A stretch of 64,000 bases of DNA from Candidatus Dormiibacterota bacterium (lineage in GTDB: Bacteria; Chloroflexota; Dormibacteria; Dormibacterales; Dormibacteraceae), in NCBI GenBank assembly GCA_003139695.1, contig PLJM01000012.1:207285-271284 (forward strand), in the 5' to 3' direction. The translations under genes and the position numbers were made by a program. Shown piece after piece: positions 61,043-64,000 of this stretch (position 1 is the stretch's first letter; each line of letters begins with the position of its first letter). Under the pieces are notes generated by a model. It had not been told where the DNA came from, did not search any database, and saw only the letters and a program-made list of their open reading frames with translations.

Positions 61043-63103
61043 TCAGGACCGGGGCCGGGCCAACTCTCGAGCCCGCTGCATCATGTCTTCCTGCCACGGC
61101 GGAGCCTTCACCTCCACCGCCAGCCGTTCGGCGCCTGCGGCCAGCAGGAAGTCGCCCCTTCTTGCTGTCTCGAGGAAGGTGCGCTGCTGCCGGCTCAAGT
61201 GAAAGGTGCGCTGCAGCTTGGCGACCTCGCCGGGTCGCTGGACGCCGAAAAACAGGACTGCCGGGTTCGTAGCGACCACTGCTCCTTGTTCCGAGCTCAG
61301 AAGGTCGCCCGGGTTCTGGGTCGCGAAGACCAAAGATCCGTCGTACTTGCGGATCCGGCGCGCCAGCCCGACGACAAATCTTCGGATCGTCGGATCTTCG
61401 AAGAGAAGGCCGAGCTCATCGACGATGAGCATTCGGCGCCGGTCCTTTCTCTTGATGCGCGTCCACAGTGCTTCGGCCAGAAGAAAGTGGACGGGAGCCA
61501 CCATCTCGTCGCGAAGCTCACGCATACCGAACACGACGATTGGCGCGTCCAGGTCGATGTTGGTCGGGGCGCTGAACATCTGACCGAGACTGCCGTGCAC
61601 CCAGCGCGACAAGATCGCGCTGACACGCGAATCCGGCGGGAGGGTGGCCGCAACATCGCGCAGCAACGGCGGGTCCGCCTCGCGATAGGCACGCCGCACC
61701 GCCGACTCGATGATCGCGCGCTCGCGCTCGTCCAGCCCGCCGCAAATCGCTTCGCAAAGGTCAACAGCGTCCGCGGTCGCAGGGCCGAGCCAAGATTCGT
61801 CGCGCCGGTCGGCCGGCCGGAGCGCGAGGACGTTGATGGCATGGCCCGAGCCGAGTGCGAGCGGCACATCGACCCCTCCAAGCTGTTTGGCGAGCTCTCC
61901 GTATTCGTGCTCCGGGTCGATCACATAAACCTGCACGCCGAGTCCAAGAGCTCCCATAGCAAGCGAGGAGAGAAGGTAGGTCTTGCCGGCGCCGGAATGG
62001 CCGAATACTCCGATGTTCGCGTTCGCGTAATGGGCCTGGGCGAAGGGGTCGACAATGACAGGGGAACCTGTCGACTGGCTGCGGCCAATCATCAAGCCAC
62101 CTCCTTGCACAAGCTCCGAATCCAACCAGGGGAAGAAGGTCACGAGCGTGCTGGTGTCGAGGACGCGCTTGCGCTGCAGCCGGTCCTCAGCCACGGGCCG
62201 CGTGGCCAGATATCCATCGAACATTCGGAACGTGCACGGCTGCAGGCGGCAGAGGACGGAACGCGCGGCGGCCTCGATCCTTTGGGCGCCCGCCTCCAGG
62301 CTCTCGAGCGTGGGCGACGTCAGGGTCAGGTAGGTCGAGACGTGAAATGCCTTCTCCTGGCTCGCCGTAAGGCGGCGCTGGAGGTCCTCGGCCGCGGGCA
62401 GCGCTCCTGCCAACGCTGGATCGGCCATGCCCACGCTCTGTTCCTGGATGCGCGACGCCTTCATGCCGACCAGCTGCCGTTGTAGGTACTCGACTATCCA
62501 CGCGACAGGGAGTGGAGTCGCGTGCCAGGACAGGTTCACATTCAAGCCGCGCGGAATCAGCCGGTGCAGCCAACCCGCCTCGATCTCGCCCCCGGGAAGG
62601 CGATCGACATGCCACGTGCGGCTCCAACCTTCGGCATGAAGAAAGTGGCTCGCCTGCTCGGTGCCGAAGATCGGCTCACTGGTGCCATCGGACGTGGTGA
62701 ATGAGATGCCCATCTCGCGGAGCGCCGCCTCAAGTCGCTGCGCTTGCGGCCGCGCCATGACCAATGCGACTCTGGTGCGCTGCGCCGACTGCGAGAGAGC
62801 GACCTCCTCGGCGAAAGCCACATCGGCGCTTCGGGTCCGCGTCAGGTCAAGCGTCGGTCGAGCCACCTGAGACGGACCGGGACCGGCTCCCGATTTCACC
62901 TCGACAACACACTGGATCGGCAAGTCCACTCCGTCGAGCAGGCGCCTGAAACCGTGGATCCATCGAAGACGGTCTGCCTCGGCGGCGCCGGCAAAGCCGA
63001 TCGGGCTGGTTGTGATCGCGACCGCGTCGGCCCCGCCGCTCCACAGGACGGCAGGGCCTCGAGCCTTCAACCGAACGGGTCCAAGCTGAAGCTCCCGTTT
63101 CAA
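61043..63103 (-). CDS. VirB4/TraC-like conjugation-type ATPase
   Basis: From TTG 63103, which overlaps the upstream stop as TTGA, the protein has 686 residues. The N-terminal 330 residues resemble the VirB4 N-domain ('YLQRQLVGMKASRIQEQS'), and the ATPase has Walker A 'GHSGAGKTYLLSSLAMGA' near residue 370, 'VIDPEHEYGELAKQLGG', Walker B 'MLIVDELGLLFEDP' and 'VFATQNPGDLL'. These are hallmarks of type IV secretion/conjugation VirB4 proteins. Apart from the PrgI-like protein, no other T4SS gene is in the window; more may lie to the left in sequence not shown on the other side of the tRNA. Confidence 0.83.
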   Translation of the reverse strand: MKRELQLGPVRLKARGPAVLWSGGADAVAITTSPIGFAGAAEADRLRWIHGFRRLLDGVDLPIQCVVEVKSGAGPGPSQVARPTLDLTRTRSADVAFAEEVALSQSAQRTRVALVMARPQAQRLEAALREMGISFTTSDGTSEPIFGTEQASHFLHAEGWSRTWHVDRLPGGEIEAGWLHRLIPRGLNVNLSWHATPLPVAWIVEYLQRQLVGMKASRIQEQSVGMADPALAGALPAAEDLQRRLTASQEKAFHVSTYLTLTSPTLESLEAGAQRIEAAARSVLCRLQPCTFRMFDGYLATRPVAEDRLQRKRVLDTSTLVTFFPWLDSELVQGGGLMIGRSQSTGSPVIVDPFAQAHYANANIGVFGHSGAGKTYLLSSLAMGALGLGVQVYVIDPEHEYGELAKQLGGVDVPLALGSGHAINVLALRPADRRDESWLGPATADAVDLCEAICGGLDERERAIIESAVRRAYREADPPLLRDVAATLPPDSRVSAILSRWVHGSLGQMFSAPTNIDLDAPIVVFGMRELRDEMVAPVHFLLAEALWTRIKRKDRRRMLIVDELGLLFEDPTIRRFVVGLARRIRKYDGSLVFATQNPGDLLSSEQGAVVATNPAVLFFGVQRPGEVAKLQRTFHLSRQQRTFLETARRGDFLLAAGAERLAVEVKAPPWQEDMMQRARELARPRS

Positions 63104-63816
63104 CCTGCGGCAGCAATGACATCGACCAGGTCTCCAAAGGCTTTGCTTGCCGCCGACTCTGGAAAGGCGACGACGGTTGCCTGGTTCAGCCCGGCTGCTC
63201 GCCGAACCAGCTCGTCCTCCGGAATCACCCCCGCCACTGACGGTCCCGCCCCGCGGTCCAGGTAGCACACGCGACCGGCCTCGACCGCCGCTACTGCCAG
63301 GACGAGTTCCGAAGGGGTTGGGTTGGATGCATGACCAGCGAATGCATCGCGCACCGACCAGAGCTCGCGGGGGTACCCCTTGACGGCGAGGCACGCTGCG
63401 AGCTCGGTGGCAACGGTTGTCGCACCGGCCTTGGGAGCCCGGCCGGTGACGACAATCACGACGGGACGCTTTGGTGGTGGCATCAGCGCCGGCCTAGGCC
63501 TTCGATATCTGAGGCGCTGCAGCCAACGCTGGTCCAACACAAAGCGATGTGTGCCGATCACGAACAGCGAAAGATCGACGACCCAACTGTCAACGGCACG
63601 GCCATGCCAACGACCCCAAGCCGCGACCGCACCGATGGCAACGAGAGTCGCGCAAGCGAACGCTCGCAAGGGCGATGGCGCCCATGGCGATGACCACACG
63701 GCGAAGCCGCCCACCAGGCCTACGACGAGATATGCGAGCCGCATCGGGGTCAGCCCGTAGAGCAGCTTGTCTTCGAGGTCGACGTCCAGGGGTGCTTTCG
63801 CGCGCATGCCTGGCAC
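63100..63816 (-). CDS. PrgI-like membrane domain fused to a MinD/CpaE-type P-loop domain
   Basis: A 238-residue protein. Residues 10-110 resemble PrgI-family proteins, with two membrane helices ('AYLVVGLVGGFAVWSS', 'FACATLVAIGAVAAWG') and the following conserved 'LQRLRYRRPRPAL'. Residues 118-238 form a P-loop domain with the deviant Walker A 'GRAPKAGATTVATELA' and 'CYLDRGAGPSVAG'. PrgI is the usual partner of VirB4, which follows directly, but the added MinD/CpaE-like ATPase is unusual. It may position or couple the VirB4 ATPase to the membrane. Confidence 0.72.
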   Translation of the reverse strand: MPGMRAKAPLDVDLEDKLLYGLTPMRLAYLVVGLVGGFAVWSSPWAPSPLRAFACATLVAIGAVAAWGRWHGRAVDSWVVDLSLFVIGTHRFVLDQRWLQRLRYRRPRPALMPPPKRPVVIVVTGRAPKAGATTVATELAACLAVKGYPRELWSVRDAFAGHASNPTPSELVLAVAAVEAGRVCYLDRGAGPSVAGVIPEDELVRRAAGLNQATVVAFPESAASKAFGDLVDVIAAAG

Positions 63817-63895
63817 GCTAGAGGGACGAGCGGGCGAGGGGAACCTCGGCTGTTAACTGCCGATGGACCTTAGAATCGACAGTCGGCCGTCACGC

Positions 63896-63971
<76 letters not shown>

Positions 63972-64000
63972 ATATGTTGTGCAAGTTCGGCTGATAGGTC

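Overview
This window is high-GC, gene-dense bacterial DNA with short intergenic gaps, many 4-bp start/stop overlaps and frequent GTG/TTG starts. There are no rRNA genes, insertion sequences or CRISPR arrays; one tRNA-Lys lies at the right end. The gene mix (ECF vitamin transporter, lipoproteins, Asp-box protein, PrgI/VirB4 pair, TIGR03767-type metallophosphoesterase, no outer-membrane genes) suggests an uncultured soil-type member of the Terrabacteria, such as Dormibacterota, Chloroflexota or a deep actinobacterial relative. That placement is an impression, not a phylogeny.

Region 1 (3-26696) reads as one catabolic island for methylated quaternary amines. Rightward genes encode an iron alcohol dehydrogenase, an aldehyde dehydrogenase, a nucleotidyltransferase-like protein, a dimethylglycine/sarcosine dehydrogenase-type flavoprotein, both ETF subunits and a membrane Fe-S (DgcB/HdrD-like) protein. 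Leftward genes (20136 down to 9618) encode an IclR regulator, a spermidine/putrescine-type ABC importer, a metallophosphoesterase, methylene-THF reductase, formate-THF ligase and a Tat-exported phosphoesterase. Rightward from the regulator lie a corrinoid protein, a methyl-THF:corrinoid methyltransferase, a RACo-type corrinoid activator, a DUF1638 protein and a small 'virulence factor' family protein, facing a cyclodeaminase-like gene and a non-pyrrolysine MttB methyltransferase. The inferred route is choline to betaine aldehyde to glycine betaine, corrinoid-dependent removal of one methyl group to THF (oxidised through MetF, FolD/FchA and Fhs), then flavin-dependent oxidation of dimethylglycine with electrons passing through ETF and the Fe-S protein to quinone. 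Two matching 17-bp palindromes flank the iclR/corrinoid divergent promoter.

Region 2 (26697-38301) starts with a 360-bp gap full of hairpins and a candidate structured RNA. It continues with an SF1 helicase, a HIT protein, lipoproteins, an acyl-CoA synthetase, a TIM-barrel isomerase, a thioesterase, an Asp-box protein, a GNAT acetyltransferase, a decayed MFS transporter, a lipoate ligase homologue and a DinB-like protein.

Region 3 (38306-48320) is transport: a DHA2 exporter, a complete OpuC-type betaine/choline ABC importer, a flavoprotein disulfide reductase, and an ECF importer (S, fused A-A', T) with a DUF4430 lipoprotein under a clear cobalamin riboswitch. This would supply the corrinoid and quaternary-amine needs of region 1.

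Region 4 (48323-64000) holds housekeeping and accessory genes: ComB-like phosphatase, cupin, histidine phosphatase with an apparent CTG start, degenerate GGDEF protein, HxlR regulator, SDR, PspC protein, a folate run (folB-larC-folD-folC), a second DHA2 exporter, hydrolases, a VirB4-like ATPase with a PrgI/P-loop fusion, and tRNA-Lys(CUU).
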